Assembly: GCF_006516965.1 (NCBI RefSeq)
Contig: NZ_VHLH01000010.1
Coordinates: forward strand, 1-64,000
Length of the DNA stretch: 64,000 nucleotides
Direction of reading: 5' to 3'
DNA from: Pararhizobium mangrovi
GTDB lineage: Bacteria; Pseudomonadota; Alphaproteobacteria; Rhizobiales; Rhizobiaceae
Shown one piece after another: positions 55,099 to 64,000 of the stretch (position 1 is the first letter of the stretch; every line of letters begins with the position of its first letter). Under the pieces are notes generated by a model. That model was not told where the DNA came from and ran no database searches. It saw only the letters and a program-made list of their open reading frames with translations. Position numbers and translations under genes: made by a program.

Positions 55099-57200
55099 TC
55101 GGCGGCCTGCGAGAAACGATCGCGGGCGGCGAGCCCGGTGTTGGCGGGCTCGCCCTCCAGGTCGCGCGGTACGGCGCGGGATGCGGCGACGGTACGCAGC
55201 CATGCCTCGTGCTGCCGGCGGACCTCGGCCGCCGGGATGACTTTCTCGCAATCACGCGCGAAGCCCTGGCCGACGATCGCTACGAGCACGCCGAGGCAGG
55301 AGAGCGCGACGAGCCACCAGATGTGCCAGACGAGGCCGAAGGCGAGCGCGCCGCCGGCAACGGCAAGGGCCATGCCGAGCGGGCTGTTCTTCGGCATCGT
55401 GATGTCCTGGAATTCGGCCGGCGTCTGATAGGCGTCGCCCTTCTGCTTGGCGATCATGAAGGGGTTCCGGTCGCTGACGTCGGGAATGACGGAGAAATTG
55501 TATTCCGGTGCCGGGGCGGCGATCGCCCATTCGAGGTTGCTGCCGTCCCATGGGTCGCCGGCCGGCACGGCCAGCGCCTCGCGCCGGCGGATCGAGACGA
55601 AGAGCTGGACGAAGAGGCTCGCGAGCGCCACGAGAACCACTGCGGCGCCGGCAAGCGCGATCAGCATCCACGGGCGGTAGACCGGATCGAAATAGGCGAC
55701 GGTGCGCCGGGGAAAGCCCATCGCGCCGATCACGTAGAGCGGGAAGAAGGCGAGCATGAAGCCGACGATCCACGAGACGGCGGAGATCATGCCCCAGCGC
55801 TCGTCGAGGCGGAAGCCGAAGGCCTTCGGGAACCAGTAGTGATAGGCGGCGAGCATGCCGAAGAGCAGGCCGGGAATCAGCATGTTGTGGAAGTGCGCGA
55901 CGAGAAAGAGCGTGTTGTGCACCTGATAGTCGAGCGTCGGGTTGGCGAGGAGGATGCCGGAAAGACCACCGAGCACGAAGAGCATCATGAAGCCGAGTCC
56001 GTAGACGATCGGTACGGTGAAGCGCACACGCCCGCGGAACATGGTCAGGATCCAGTCGTAGATCTTCACGCCGGTCGGAATGCCGACGAGCATCGTCGCG
56101 ATGCCGAAGGCTGCGTTGACGGACGCGTTCTGGCCCATGGTGAAGAAGTGGTGCAGCCACACGGCGAAGGAGATGACGGCGATCGCCATCGTCGCGAGCA
56201 CAAGCGAGGTGTAGCCGTAGAGGAGCTTGCCGGAAAAGGTCGAGAAGATTTCCGAATAGACGCCGAAGGCCGGCAGGATGAGGATGTAGACCTCCGGATG
56301 GCCGAACAGCCAGAAGAGGTTGGCGTAGTTCATCATGTTGCCGCCCGACCCGTTCGTGAAGAAGTGGAAGTCGAGGTAGCGGTCGAGCGCCAGCATGGCG
56401 GTGGCGACGGTCAGCGGGGGCATGGCGAAGATCATCAGGATCGCCGTGCACAGCGCGGTCCAGGTGAAAAGCGGCATGCGCATGAAGGTCATGCCCGGCG
56501 CCCTTCGCTTGTAGATCGTCACCGCGAAGTTGATGCCGGACATCATCGTGCCGAGCGAGGAGAGCGTCACCGCCCAGATCCAGTAGTCCGGCCCGACGCC
56601 GGCGTTGAAGGCGGCCTCGGTGAAAGGTGGGTAGCCGCTCCAGCCGCCGGTCGAGAACTTGCCGAGGGCGAGCGAGATGACGATCATCATCGCCCCGGCC
56701 GTCGTCAGCCCGAGGCTGACGGAGTTCATGACGGGAAAGGAGACGTCGCGCGTGCCGATCTGAAGCGGCATGGCGAAGTTGATCACACCGGTGAGGAACG
56801 GCATCGCCATGAAGAAGATCATGATCGTGCCGTGGGTGGAGAAGAGTTCGCCGAAATGCTCCGGCGAGAGGAAACCACCGCCGAGCCCGAAGGCCTGCTG
56901 CGTGCGCATCAGCGCGGCCTCGATCAGCGCACGCGACATCATGACGAAGGAAAGCGCGATATACATGATGCCGATGCGCTTGTGATCGACGCTCGTCAGC
57001 CATTCGCTCCAGAGATAGCGCCATTTTCCCGCGCGGGTGACGAGCGCGATGACGACGATGGCCGCCAGCACCTCGAGACCGGCCGCGGCAGTCGTGATCG
57101 TGCCGTTGACGATGGTCTCGTGCGTCGGATGCTCGATCATCGTCCAGAAGGGCAGGGCGTGCAGGTCGAGGCGGCCTAAGAGGAGATGGTGCAGCGTCAC
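55095..57200 (-). CDS. cyoB: Cytochrome o ubiquinol oxidase subunit I
   Basis: 701-residue catalytic haem-copper subunit that reduces O2 and pumps protons. Haem and copper ligands are visible: FSTHGTIMIFFMAMPF, the cross-linked His-Tyr site WLFGHPEVYILILPAFG, VWLHHFFTMG and LVAHFHNML. GTG 57200 follows GAGAGGAATGAG and starts 4 bases after cyoA. Ubiquinol type is inferred from the CyoA sequence, which has no CuA site. Confidence 0.96.
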   Translation of the reverse strand: MTLHHLLLGRLDLHALPFWTMIEHPTHETIVNGTITTAAAGLEVLAAIVVIALVTRAGKWRYLWSEWLTSVDHKRIGIMYIALSFVMMSRALIEAALMRTQQAFGLGGGFLSPEHFGELFSTHGTIMIFFMAMPFLTGVINFAMPLQIGTRDVSFPVMNSVSLGLTTAGAMMIVISLALGKFSTGGWSGYPPFTEAAFNAGVGPDYWIWAVTLSSLGTMMSGINFAVTIYKRRAPGMTFMRMPLFTWTALCTAILMIFAMPPLTVATAMLALDRYLDFHFFTNGSGGNMMNYANLFWLFGHPEVYILILPAFGVYSEIFSTFSGKLLYGYTSLVLATMAIAVISFAVWLHHFFTMGQNASVNAAFGIATMLVGIPTGVKIYDWILTMFRGRVRFTVPIVYGLGFMMLFVLGGLSGILLANPTLDYQVHNTLFLVAHFHNMLIPGLLFGMLAAYHYWFPKAFGFRLDERWGMISAVSWIVGFMLAFFPLYVIGAMGFPRRTVAYFDPVYRPWMLIALAGAAVVLVALASLFVQLFVSIRRREALAVPAGDPWDGSNLEWAIAAPAPEYNFSVIPDVSDRNPFMIAKQKGDAYQTPAEFQDITMPKNSPLGMALAVAGGALAFGLVWHIWWLVALSCLGVLVAIVGQGFARDCEKVIPAAEVRRQHEAWLRTVAASRAVPRDLEGEPANTGLAARDRFSQAAE

Positions 57201-57204
57201 GTGC

Positions 57205-58239
57205 TCATTCCTCTCGTGCGGGTGGCTCGCCCGTCGCGGATGCGGCGTGCCCGGCGTCGGATCGCAGGGCGGTATCGTTCGCCGGCGATCGTTCGGAGAC
57301 GATCACCTCGCTTGACGAGGCGCCGCCGTTGAACTGGTGCATGACGTTTGCCAGCAGATCGGCGGATACGTCGGTAAAGTAGACGGTTCCAGGCGGCATG
57401 GATCCACCGGCGACAGCCCGGCGAACGTCCGTCAGGCCTCCCTTGGCGCGAACGACGTCGTAGGCCTTCGCATCGAGCGGCACGCCTTTCGCCCGCACCT
57501 GCTTCACCCAGTCCGTGAAACCGCGAGCCGTCATGGCGCGGGCGCGGAACTTCTGATCATGGAAGCCCTTGCCGTTGTACTGGGTATTCTCACCGAGAAA
57601 GGTGCCGGGACGGTTCGCTTTCAAATGCAATTTCGTGCGCATGCCTGCCATGGCGTAGATCTGGCTTCCGAGAGCGGGAATGAAGAAGGATTGCATGACG
57701 CTCGCCGAAGTCAGGCGGATGTCGAGCGAGCGATCCGACGGGAAGCCGAGCACGCCCATCGTCGCGATATGCAGGTCGGGATAGACGAAGAGCCATTTCC
57801 AGTCGTAGCCGATGACCTCGACCCGCAGGGACTTGTCGGCGGCAAGCGGCGCGTACGGGTCGAGATCGTGCGTTTCCTGCCATATCCAGACCGACAGCAC
57901 CACGACCACGGCCACCGGCACGCCCCAGATCAGCGCTTCGAGCGGCCAGGAAAATTTCCAGTCCGGCGCATAGCGCGCCCCGTGGTTGCGGTAGCGATAC
58001 CGCCAGGCCACGAGCGGCGTGAAGATGAGCACCGGAACGACGACCACGAGCATGAGAAGGATGACGGCGTAGAAATGGTCGCGCTGCGCGGCCGCCACCG
58101 GTCCCTGGGGATCGAGAAAGCTCAGGCCTTCTGCCGCGGCGGGCCCGGAGCCTGCCGAAAGGGCAAGGGCTGCGAGCAGGCCGGTGCCGATCGCGCGCCG
58201 CCCGATGTGCGGCCTCCTGCGGAAGGTCGGCATGCTCAC
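57205..58239 (-). CDS. cyoA: Cytochrome o ubiquinol oxidase subunit II
   Basis: 344 residues. A signal/anchor region, two membrane helices (residues 50-110), then a periplasmic cupredoxin domain (VEVIGYDWKWLFVYPD, SVMQSFFIPALGSQIYAMAGM, GENTQYNGKGFHDQKF). The CuA cysteine motif of cytochrome c oxidases is absent, indicating a quinol oxidase. The lipobox cysteine of E. coli CyoA is not seen. GTG 58239 overlaps the SDR gene stop; ATG 58233 is two codons further in. Confidence 0.93.
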   Translation of the reverse strand: MSMPTFRRRPHIGRRAIGTGLLAALALSAGSGPAAAEGLSFLDPQGPVAAAQRDHFYAVILLMLVVVVPVLIFTPLVAWRYRYRNHGARYAPDWKFSWPLEALIWGVPVAVVVVLSVWIWQETHDLDPYAPLAADKSLRVEVIGYDWKWLFVYPDLHIATMGVLGFPSDRSLDIRLTSASVMQSFFIPALGSQIYAMAGMRTKLHLKANRPGTFLGENTQYNGKGFHDQKFRARAMTARGFTDWVKQVRAKGVPLDAKAYDVVRAKGGLTDVRRAVAGGSMPPGTVYFTDVSADLLANVMHQFNGGASSSEVIVSERSPANDTALRSDAGHAASATGEPPAREE

Positions 58240-59252
58240 CGGCGCAGTCCGCGCACGAGCACGCGAAGGCCGGCCGACGCGACGAAGGCGGCGGCGCACA
58301 CGCCGATGCCGGTCGCGACCGGATGCTTCACGAACTTCAGCTCGCTGCTGTAGGAAAGGGCCTCGCCGTCGAAACGGCCATGGCTGCCGTAATCGCCCTT
58401 CACGGTCTGGTCGAGATTGCCGGGACGCTGCGGCGCGTCCTCGCCGGTCATCTGGCCTTCATAGGCCGTCTTGGCGAGGTAATGATCGAGAAATTCCGCA
58501 GCGAACATCTGGCCGAGCATCACCTTCCAGGTCGACCATGTCAGCCAGATCTCGCGGCGCGGGCGAAGCGCCATGGTGTAGATCGCTTCCGCCGGCACTT
58601 CCGGCTGGTAGATCGGCGGCACCGGCTTCGGCTGCTTGCCGAGCTTGTTGCGGCCCCACGAAAACTGCGGCGTGTTCACTCCCGGCAGATGCACGACGCC
58701 GACCTTCACGCGGCTGCGGTCGTGGATGAGTTCCGAACGCAGCGAATCGGTGAAGCCGATGATGGCGTGCTTGGCGCCGCAATAGGGCGATTGCAGCGGC
58801 ACCGAACGATAGGCGAGCCCCGAACCGACCTGGACGATGGTGCCGTGGTCGCGCGGCTTCATGCGCTTCAGCGCGCTCATCGTGCCGTAGACGAAGCCGA
58901 GATAGCTCACCTCGGTCGCACGCTTGAACTCGGCCGGCGTCAGATCGGCCACCGGGGCGAAGATCGTCGCCATCGCGACGTTGACCCAAACGTCGATCGG
59001 CCCGAAAGCCGCCTCGATCCTGTCGGCCGCCGCTTCGATCGCGTCGGCGTCGGCGACGTCGGCAGGGCAGGCGAGCGCCGTGCCGCCGCACGAGGCGACG
59101 AAGTCCGCGAGCGAGGCGAGGCGTTCCTCGTCGCGCGCGATCATGCCGATCTGCCACCCTTCTCGGGCGAAACGCTCCACGGTCGCACGGCCGACCCCTG
59201 CCGAGGCGCCGGTGACGACGACGGTCTTCCGCGTACGGGCTAGGTTCGGCAT
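58236..59252 (-). CDS. Short-chain dehydrogenase/reductase with C-terminal membrane helix
   Basis: 338 residues. Classical SDR core: cofactor motif TGASAGVGRATVERF (residues 13-27), VWVNVAMA, and the Tyr-x3-Lys catalytic pair in YCGAKHAIIGF with the upstream serine in VGSGLAYRS. A C-terminal hydrophobic segment (VATGIGVCAAAFVASAGLRVLV) is unusual for cytosolic SDRs and suggests membrane attachment. ATG 59252 follows AGGAG; a start at 59300 would overlap the GH15 gene. The stop overlaps cyoA. Substrate unknown; the co-location with a quinol oxidase hints at electron flow, which is inference. Confidence 0.85.
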   Translation of the reverse strand: MPNLARTRKTVVVTGASAGVGRATVERFAREGWQIGMIARDEERLASLADFVASCGGTALACPADVADADAIEAAADRIEAAFGPIDVWVNVAMATIFAPVADLTPAEFKRATEVSYLGFVYGTMSALKRMKPRDHGTIVQVGSGLAYRSVPLQSPYCGAKHAIIGFTDSLRSELIHDRSRVKVGVVHLPGVNTPQFSWGRNKLGKQPKPVPPIYQPEVPAEAIYTMALRPRREIWLTWSTWKVMLGQMFAAEFLDHYLAKTAYEGQMTGEDAPQRPGNLDQTVKGDYGSHGRFDGEALSYSSELKFVKHPVATGIGVCAAAFVASAGLRVLVRGLRR

Positions 59253-59286
59253 TTTCGTTCGCTCCTGTTTCGTTCCGCGTGCCCGT

Positions 59287-61044
59287 TCATCGCCGGTCAT
59301 GGGCGTCGAGCGCCAGCACCGCGCTGATGAGCGCCAGATGGCTCAGTGCCTGTGGAAAATTGCCGTTGAGCCGCTTGCAGGCAGGATCGTACTCTTCCGA
59401 CAGCAGCCCGAGCGGGCTCGCGACGGCGATGGTCCGCTCGATCATGCGCGCGGCGTCTTCGCGACGGTCGTCCATGAGCTGGCATTCGGCGAGCCAGAAG
59501 CCGCAGGCAAGAAAGGCGCCTTCCGGTGAGACCGATTCGCTCTCGTGCCGGCGCACCAGCCCGTCGACCAGAAGGCGGTTCTCGATTCTCGCGACGGTAC
59601 CCGCCATGCGCTCGTCGCTCATCGGCAGGAAGCCCATCATCGGCAGCAGAAGCAGCGAGGCGTCGATGGTCTGGCCGCCGAAATAGGAGGTGAAGCTGTT
59701 CAGCCCGGAACTGTAGCCTTCGATGCAGATCACCTCGTGCAGCCGGTCGCGCACCGCCGTCAGCCGCGCGTGTTCCTTCCGCGAGAGCTGCTCGCAGCCG
59801 CTTCCCTTGAGGAACCGGTCGAAGGCGACCCAGGCCATGACCTTGGAGGCGACATAGTGGCGAGGCTTGCCGCGATCCTCCCAGATGCCGTGATCGGGCT
59901 CCTTCCAGGCGCTTTCGAGCTGGTCGATGATCGATCGTTCCAGCCGCAGCCCCTGTTCGGTGCGTTCCATGCCCGCCTGCTCGGAGGTGTGGAGCATGTT
60001 CAGCATCTCGCCGAAGACATCGAGCTGGAACTGGCCGGCGGCCGCGTTGCCGATGCGCACCGGCTTGGAGAAGCGATAGCCCGGCAGCCAATCGAGCACC
60101 GCTTCGTCGAGCCGGCGCGAGCCGTCGACGCGGTACATGATCTGCATCTTGTCTTCCGCGCCGCCGACGGCACGCAGGATCCAGTCTCGCCAGGCTGTCG
60201 CCTCCTCGAGATAACCGCAGGCGATCAAGGCATGGAGCGTGAAGGCCGCATCGCGAAGCCAGCAATAGCGGTAGTCCCAGTTCAGTTCGCCGCCCGGACG
60301 TTCCGGCAGCGAGGTGGTGGCCGCCGCGACGAGGCCGCCGGTCGGCCGGTGGATCAACGCCTTGAGGATGAGCAGCGATCGGCGCACTTCGCGCTCGTAG
60401 GGGACCGGCCGATCGAAGCGCGAGATCCACTCCTCCCAGTATTGGCGCGTTTCCTTCAACGCCTTGTCGGCGTCCGGCGGTTCGGGCGCCTCCTCGTGGG
60501 CGGCGGAGTAGCCGAGCGTGAAGACGTGGCGTTCGCCCTTCTTCACCTCGAAGCGGCTCGTCAGCGTTCCGTCGACGTGCTCGACCTCGCCGAGCCCGCA
60601 CAGGACGAGCTTGTCCGGGCCAACATGCATGGTCGCCGATTTATCGCCGAGCGTGATCCATGGCGGCATGCGGCCATAGTCGAACCGAAACTTGCCGGTC
60701 AGCACGGTCGGGACCGTTCCATCGAGACCCTCGACGATGCGTACGATGAGCGGGCAATGGTCGCGCACCGGCATGAAGTCCGTCACGCGGATCGCGCCGT
60801 CCGCGCAGTGCATATCGGTCTCGAGGATGAGGGTGTCGTCCTGATAGCGCTGTTCGCAGCCGCTGATCTCGGCCTCGGGCCCGATCGTCCAGTGGCCGTG
60901 GTCGGTGTTGCCGACCAGTCGCGCGCAGCACGCCGCGGAATCGAAGCGGGGAAGGCACAGCCATTCGATCGAGCCAGCGGAAGAGATGAGGGCGACGGTC
61001 TCGCCGTCGCCGATCATGGCGAGGTTTTCAAGCGGTGTCGTCAT
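59287..61044 (-). CDS. Glycoside hydrolase family 15 protein (glucoamylase/trehalase-like)
   Basis: 585 residues. An N-terminal beta-sandwich (IGDGETVALISSAGSIEWLCLPRFDS) leads to an (alpha/alpha)6 catalytic barrel. The general acid region reads HGIWEDRGKPRHYVASKVMAWVAFDR and the base region LLSEEYDP, both typical of GH15; NWDYRYCWLRDAAFTLHALI is the substrate-binding segment. ATG 61044 (MTTPLEN) was chosen; the upstream extension is not family-like. Trehalose or maltooligosaccharide hydrolysis is likely but not decidable. It is the first gene of the SDR-cyoABCD string. Confidence 0.92.
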   Translation of the reverse strand: MTTPLENLAMIGDGETVALISSAGSIEWLCLPRFDSAACCARLVGNTDHGHWTIGPEAEISGCEQRYQDDTLILETDMHCADGAIRVTDFMPVRDHCPLIVRIVEGLDGTVPTVLTGKFRFDYGRMPPWITLGDKSATMHVGPDKLVLCGLGEVEHVDGTLTSRFEVKKGERHVFTLGYSAAHEEAPEPPDADKALKETRQYWEEWISRFDRPVPYEREVRRSLLILKALIHRPTGGLVAAATTSLPERPGGELNWDYRYCWLRDAAFTLHALIACGYLEEATAWRDWILRAVGGAEDKMQIMYRVDGSRRLDEAVLDWLPGYRFSKPVRIGNAAAGQFQLDVFGEMLNMLHTSEQAGMERTEQGLRLERSIIDQLESAWKEPDHGIWEDRGKPRHYVASKVMAWVAFDRFLKGSGCEQLSRKEHARLTAVRDRLHEVICIEGYSSGLNSFTSYFGGQTIDASLLLLPMMGFLPMSDERMAGTVARIENRLLVDGLVRRHESESVSPEGAFLACGFWLAECQLMDDRREDAARMIERTIAVASPLGLLSEEYDPACKRLNGNFPQALSHLALISAVLALDAHDRR

Positions 61045-61396
61045 GCGGCGCGTCGATCCTTTATCGCGTCGGTCGGGCTGCCTCGCCATCCCCGTGTGGT
61101 GCAACGGTACGATCGGCGACGCACGGTGAAGCGGCAACGATCGGCATTGCGAAGACGAGACCACCTGCCGTTGAAGATAGGAAGGCGTTGCAAACGAAAA
61201 GACCGTTCCAGCTCTGAAGACGCGATCGGTTTCATGACACCCGTTCTGTAAGCGTCGACGGAACGCCCCGGTTCTGCGCGAAGTTCACCAGGTCCGACGC
61301 TTCAAAACGCCGCGTCGCCGGTGGGCGGGTCGAGATCGAAACTGCCTTGCACATGGCCGCTTTCGCATCGGCTCAAGCCGAATGCTGCGGCCCCGA
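61045..61396. other. 352-base gap with no gene recognised
   Basis: Only short overlapping frames occur. A weak resemblance to repeat family 2 (ACCAGGTCCGACGCTTC near 61287) is the only feature. It must hold the promoter of the GH15-SDR-cyo string, but no -35/-10 pair stands out. Confidence 0.4.
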
Positions 61397-62257
61397 TCAG
61401 GAGCGCGGCCGGATGAAGTGGCCCGAAAGGTAGAAGAACGTATCGCCGAGCACGGTAACGATGCGCGAGAGCAGCACCGCGACGACGATGCTCGCCTCGG
61501 TGCCGAAGTCGGGTAGCAGAAAGATGAGGACCGCTTCGCGAACCCCGAGCCCCGCAGGCGCGCCGGGCGTCACCAGTCCGATCATCCAGGCCGCCACGTA
61601 AGCGCTGACCGCAACGAGAAACGGCGAGAACGAGGCGATATCGAGCCCCGTGAAACCGGCGACCAGCGCGAAGAGCGCGCCCGAGACGAACAGGAAGCCG
61701 AGATAGAGCAGGAATGCCCGCGCGGCGAACGGGCTCAGGACCCGGGCGATCGCCGTCGCGCTGATCGCGGCGAGGGCGATGAAAACCGCGATCGCCGGAC
61801 TGATACCGAGCGCGGGGAGGAACAGCGGCGCGATCAGGGGGGCGAAATGGCAGGCCGCAAAGCACAGCAGCGCCAGTTCGTAGAGGATGGACTTGCCGAG
61901 AGGCCGGTTCGGCAGCCCGGCGCCGACACCGATCACCTGGCGCCCGGCGAACTGGAAGACGTTGCCCGGCACGTATTTTGCGAGCTGCGACGTCGCGTAG
62001 GCCCAGAACGACCAGCGCACGCCGACCGTGAGATCGAGATGGCGAAGGAGGTTTAGCCATGCGGCCGCGAGCAGCGTGTCTGCAAGCGCATAGACGATGG
62101 CGAGCACGGCGATCGCGACATAGGTGCCCGGTCGCAGATGCTCGGTCTGGATGTGGCTCGAATAGGCGTAGAGCTTGAAGCCGACGAAGACGATGCCGGC
62201 GAGCCCGATCAGCGTGCCGAGCCGAACGAGCCAGACTTTGGATACCGGAAGGTTCAC
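61397..62257 (-). CDS. Flippase-like membrane protein, lysylphosphatidylglycerol synthase TM-domain family
   Basis: 286 residues with about eight membrane helices. The RxAKYVPGN-type motif SQLAKYVPGNVFQFAGRQVIG and GAPAGLGVREAVLIFLL are hallmarks of the UPF0104/LPG-synthase TM domain, which transports lipids or lipid-linked sugars. The synthase C-terminal domain is absent. GTG 62257 overlaps the stop of the methyltransferase; no other start lies near. Together with the GT2 and methyltransferase genes it suggests a surface glycolipid pathway. Confidence 0.82.
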   Translation of the reverse strand: MNLPVSKVWLVRLGTLIGLAGIVFVGFKLYAYSSHIQTEHLRPGTYVAIAVLAIVYALADTLLAAAWLNLLRHLDLTVGVRWSFWAYATSQLAKYVPGNVFQFAGRQVIGVGAGLPNRPLGKSILYELALLCFAACHFAPLIAPLFLPALGISPAIAVFIALAAISATAIARVLSPFAARAFLLYLGFLFVSGALFALVAGFTGLDIASFSPFLVAVSAYVAAWMIGLVTPGAPAGLGVREAVLIFLLPDFGTEASIVVAVLLSRIVTVLGDTFFYLSGHFIRPRS

Positions 62258-62901
62258 GCAGCCGGCGTCGCCTTCTTCGTGCAGCGAAGCATCGTCCATG
62301 GAAGCGGCGAGGCAACCTCGACGACATCGAAATACCGGCCGACGAGCGAGACGATCTTTGCCCTGGACCAATGCTGGATGTGACCGGGCGTATTGCCGAG
62401 GTTCGCGACATAGCGCCCACGTGCGAGGTTCAGCGCACGCCACAACGGCTCGCGTGGAACGCTGAGGATGAGGTCGCGTCCGACGATCCGCTGCAAGGCT
62501 TTTAGGGCCGCTTCCGGGTCCTCGATATGTTCGAACACTTCACAGCATACGACGAGTTCTGCCTCGTCGCGTCCGGATGCGACGTCGTAGATGCTGCGGA
62601 CTTCGAACAGGTCAGGGGAGAGGCCGTTCCTGACGGCGTTGTCACGCGCCATCCGGATGACCTGCGAGGAGAAATCGCTGCCACGGGCGGCAATGCCCCG
62701 GCCGGCCCATTGAACGACCCAGTATCCTTCCCCGCATCCCACCTCGTGAATGCTTTCGGGTGAAAGCGCGTCGACCCAACCGTTCAGGGTGCGGGTGAAA
62801 CCATCCACCATATGGCGCACGATCCGGTTGGAAGAGCCGTACTTGTCGAACGTATTGCCAATGATAACGCCGTTTTCCGCCAAGCCGCCGGCAACCTTCA
62901 T
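62254..62901 (-). CDS. Class I SAM-dependent methyltransferase
   Basis: 215 residues. Motif I IHEVGCGEGYWVVQWAGRG, then GSDFSSQVI and CCEVFEHIEDPEAALKAL, as in small methyltransferases of glycan or ubiquinone-type pathways. GTG overlap with the downstream flippase gene implies a common pathway. Likely acts on a sugar or lipid made by the adjacent GT2; the acceptor is unknown. Confidence 0.85.
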   Translation of the reverse strand: MKVAGGLAENGVIIGNTFDKYGSSNRIVRHMVDGFTRTLNGWVDALSPESIHEVGCGEGYWVVQWAGRGIAARGSDFSSQVIRMARDNAVRNGLSPDLFEVRSIYDVASGRDEAELVVCCEVFEHIEDPEAALKALQRIVGRDLILSVPREPLWRALNLARGRYVANLGNTPGHIQHWSRAKIVSLVGRYFDVVEVASPLPWTMLRCTKKATPAA

Positions 62902-62961
62902 GTCATCTCGCTTTCACTCTGACCGACGCACGAGAAACGGCGCCGTACTCTACTCGCGAGG

Positions 62962-63945
62962 CTAATGAACGGAGCGACGATCACGGCCTTCGAGTTCCGC
63001 AGCATCTGCACGCAAGATGTGGCTTTTCTGCGAGAATCGAATGTCTTCAAGAAGTCTTCGGTTGGCGGCGACGACATCGGCGAGGAAACACACGAGAACG
63101 GTCTGGAAACCGATCGTCAGGAGTGCGCCGGCAAGGATGAGGGACTGGATATGGCCTTGCCCGTCGCCGACCGCGTAGAAATAGACGAACCGGAGACCGA
63201 TCAGGAGCGCGATCAGCAGGAAGAAGGCGGCGATGGCGCCGAAGAAGCGTGCGGGCCGATAGATGACGAAGATACGGATGATCGTCAGGATCGACCGGTT
63301 GATATAGGAGGGAATGCTTTTAACGAGGCGAGAGGGGCGCAGATCCGCATTGACGCCGACCGGTACCGAGACCACGCCCAGATTGTGCTGGCCCGCCTGG
63401 ATGATCGTCTCGAGCGTGTAGGTATAGTTGTTGAAGAGCACGAAACGGCGTGCCGCCGTGCTGGACATGGCGCGAAAACCGCTCGGCGCGTCGGCGACGT
63501 CGGTCTTGCTGGTAATCCGCACGACCCAGCTGCCGAGCCGCTGAAGCACCTTCTTGACTGGAGAAAAATGCTCGATCTCGCGGATCGGCCGTGCGCCGAT
63601 GGCAAGATCCGCGGCGCCGGAGACGATCGGGGCCGTCAGCGCGGGGATATCGGCGGCATCGTACTGGTTGTCGGCATCGGTATTCACGATGACGTCGGCG
63701 CCGAGCTTCAGGCAGGCGTCGATGCCGGTCATGAACGCATAGGCGAGCCCCCGGTTGCGCGTATGGCGCACGACGTGGTCGACGCCGTTCGCCCGTGCGA
63801 CGGCGACCGTATCGTCGGCACTCCCGTCGTCGATGATCAGCCACTCGACCGTATCGAACCCTTCGACCTTTCGCGGCAGATCGTTGAGTGCGATGGCAAG
63901 CGTGCCGGCTTCGTTGTAGCAGGGAATCTGGATAATGAGCTTCAT
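62962..63945 (-). CDS. Glycosyltransferase family 2 protein
   Basis: 327 residues. A GT-A fold at the N-terminus: IQIPCYNEAGTL, LIIDDGSADDT, NRGLAYAFMTGIDACLKLGAD and the DxD metal site NTDADNQYD. Two C-terminal membrane helices (FFGAIAAFFLLIALLIGLRF; LILAGALLTIGFQTVLVCFLA) place it among membrane-bound DPM1/ArnC-like enzymes that transfer sugars to polyprenyl phosphate. ATG near the window edge; upstream neighbours are not visible. Confidence 0.9.
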   Translation of the reverse strand: MKLIIQIPCYNEAGTLAIALNDLPRKVEGFDTVEWLIIDDGSADDTVAVARANGVDHVVRHTRNRGLAYAFMTGIDACLKLGADVIVNTDADNQYDAADIPALTAPIVSGAADLAIGARPIREIEHFSPVKKVLQRLGSWVVRITSKTDVADAPSGFRAMSSTAARRFVLFNNYTYTLETIIQAGQHNLGVVSVPVGVNADLRPSRLVKSIPSYINRSILTIIRIFVIYRPARFFGAIAAFFLLIALLIGLRFVYFYAVGDGQGHIQSLILAGALLTIGFQTVLVCFLADVVAANRRLLEDIRFSQKSHILRADAAELEGRDRRSVH

Positions 63946-64000
63946 GCCGGAACTGCATCTCCACGGGTCGAGCGCGTCATGACCGCCTGATCCTTTCGCC

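Overview
The window is high-GC, densely coded chromosomal DNA of an alphaproteobacterium, most likely a member of the Hyphomicrobiales (Rhizobiales) that carries out bacteriochlorophyll-based photosynthesis. The reasons are the order dgt-argS-SPOR-nagZ-scpAB-tatABC-serS-surE-pcm-nlpD followed by yajC-secDF, a fused SecDF, and a bchCXYZ-pufQBALMC operon. The pufC gene, a cyo quinol oxidase and an ehu-type ectoine uptake operon fit an aerobic anoxygenic phototroph, possibly marine; that lifestyle and any narrower taxonomy are inference. No insertion sequence, phage gene, CRISPR array or rRNA gene was found.

Region 1 (1-22.9 kb) is housekeeping. Convergent xthA/erpA and dgt lead into a long rightward series: argS, a large acidic SPOR membrane protein, nagZ, scpA-scpB (chromosome condensation), tatA-tatB-tatC (twin-arginine export), serS, surE-pcm and a degenerate LytM lipoprotein of NlpD type. 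Then come a leftward DUF815 ATPase and rightward yajC-secDF-Mth938-like-SQS/PSY-like genes. Many neighbours overlap by 4 bases (ATGA or GTGA), which implies translational coupling.

Region 2 (22.9-35 kb) is metabolic and regulatory: an ehuBCDA-like ABC transporter with a hairpin after the binding-protein gene, nadK, tRNA-Thr(TGT), a tiny membrane protein, nadC, a SIS-domain/nagA amino-sugar operon with a strong terminator, a SAM methyltransferase divergent from a membrane GGDEF-EAL protein, and a YfcE-type phosphoesterase.

Region 3 (35.1-53.8 kb) is a photosynthesis gene cluster. Leftward runs crtF, then bchC-X-Y-Z-pufQ-B-A-L-M-C (bacteriochlorophyll a late steps, LH1, reaction centre, tetrahaem cytochrome), ending at a strong terminator. 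Rightward from the crtF/crtD divergence run crtD-crtC-tspO. Leftward from the bchI/crtE divergence run bchI-bchD-bchO (magnesium chelatase), with crtE rightward. Four exact TGT-N12-ACA palindromes, the PpsR/CrtJ operator pattern, lie at the three promoter regions: two 8 bases apart before bchC, one at crtF/crtD and one at bchI/crtE. A 13-bp GC hairpin between pufA and pufL matches the known segmental-stability device of puf mRNA. The cluster lacks crtB, crtI, crtA, bchFNBHLM, puhA and ppsR, so the remaining photosynthesis genes must lie elsewhere.

Region 4 (53.8-64 kb): tRNA-Lys(CTT), then leftward GT2 glycosyltransferase, methyltransferase and flippase-like membrane protein (a likely surface glycoconjugate group), then a GH15 glucoamylase-like gene, an SDR dehydrogenase and cyoABCD (quinol oxidase) in one overlapping string.

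The points most worth a second look are: a roughly 235-residue low-complexity tail on PufC; crtC lacking any standard start codon at its conserved N-terminus and overlapping crtD; a histone-H1-like tail on TatB; families of palindromic repeats that begin exactly at TAG stop codons, including a 266-bp element bounded by perfect 32-bp inverted repeats; and a 37-codon membrane protein gene. No wholly new multi-gene system could be supported from the sequence.
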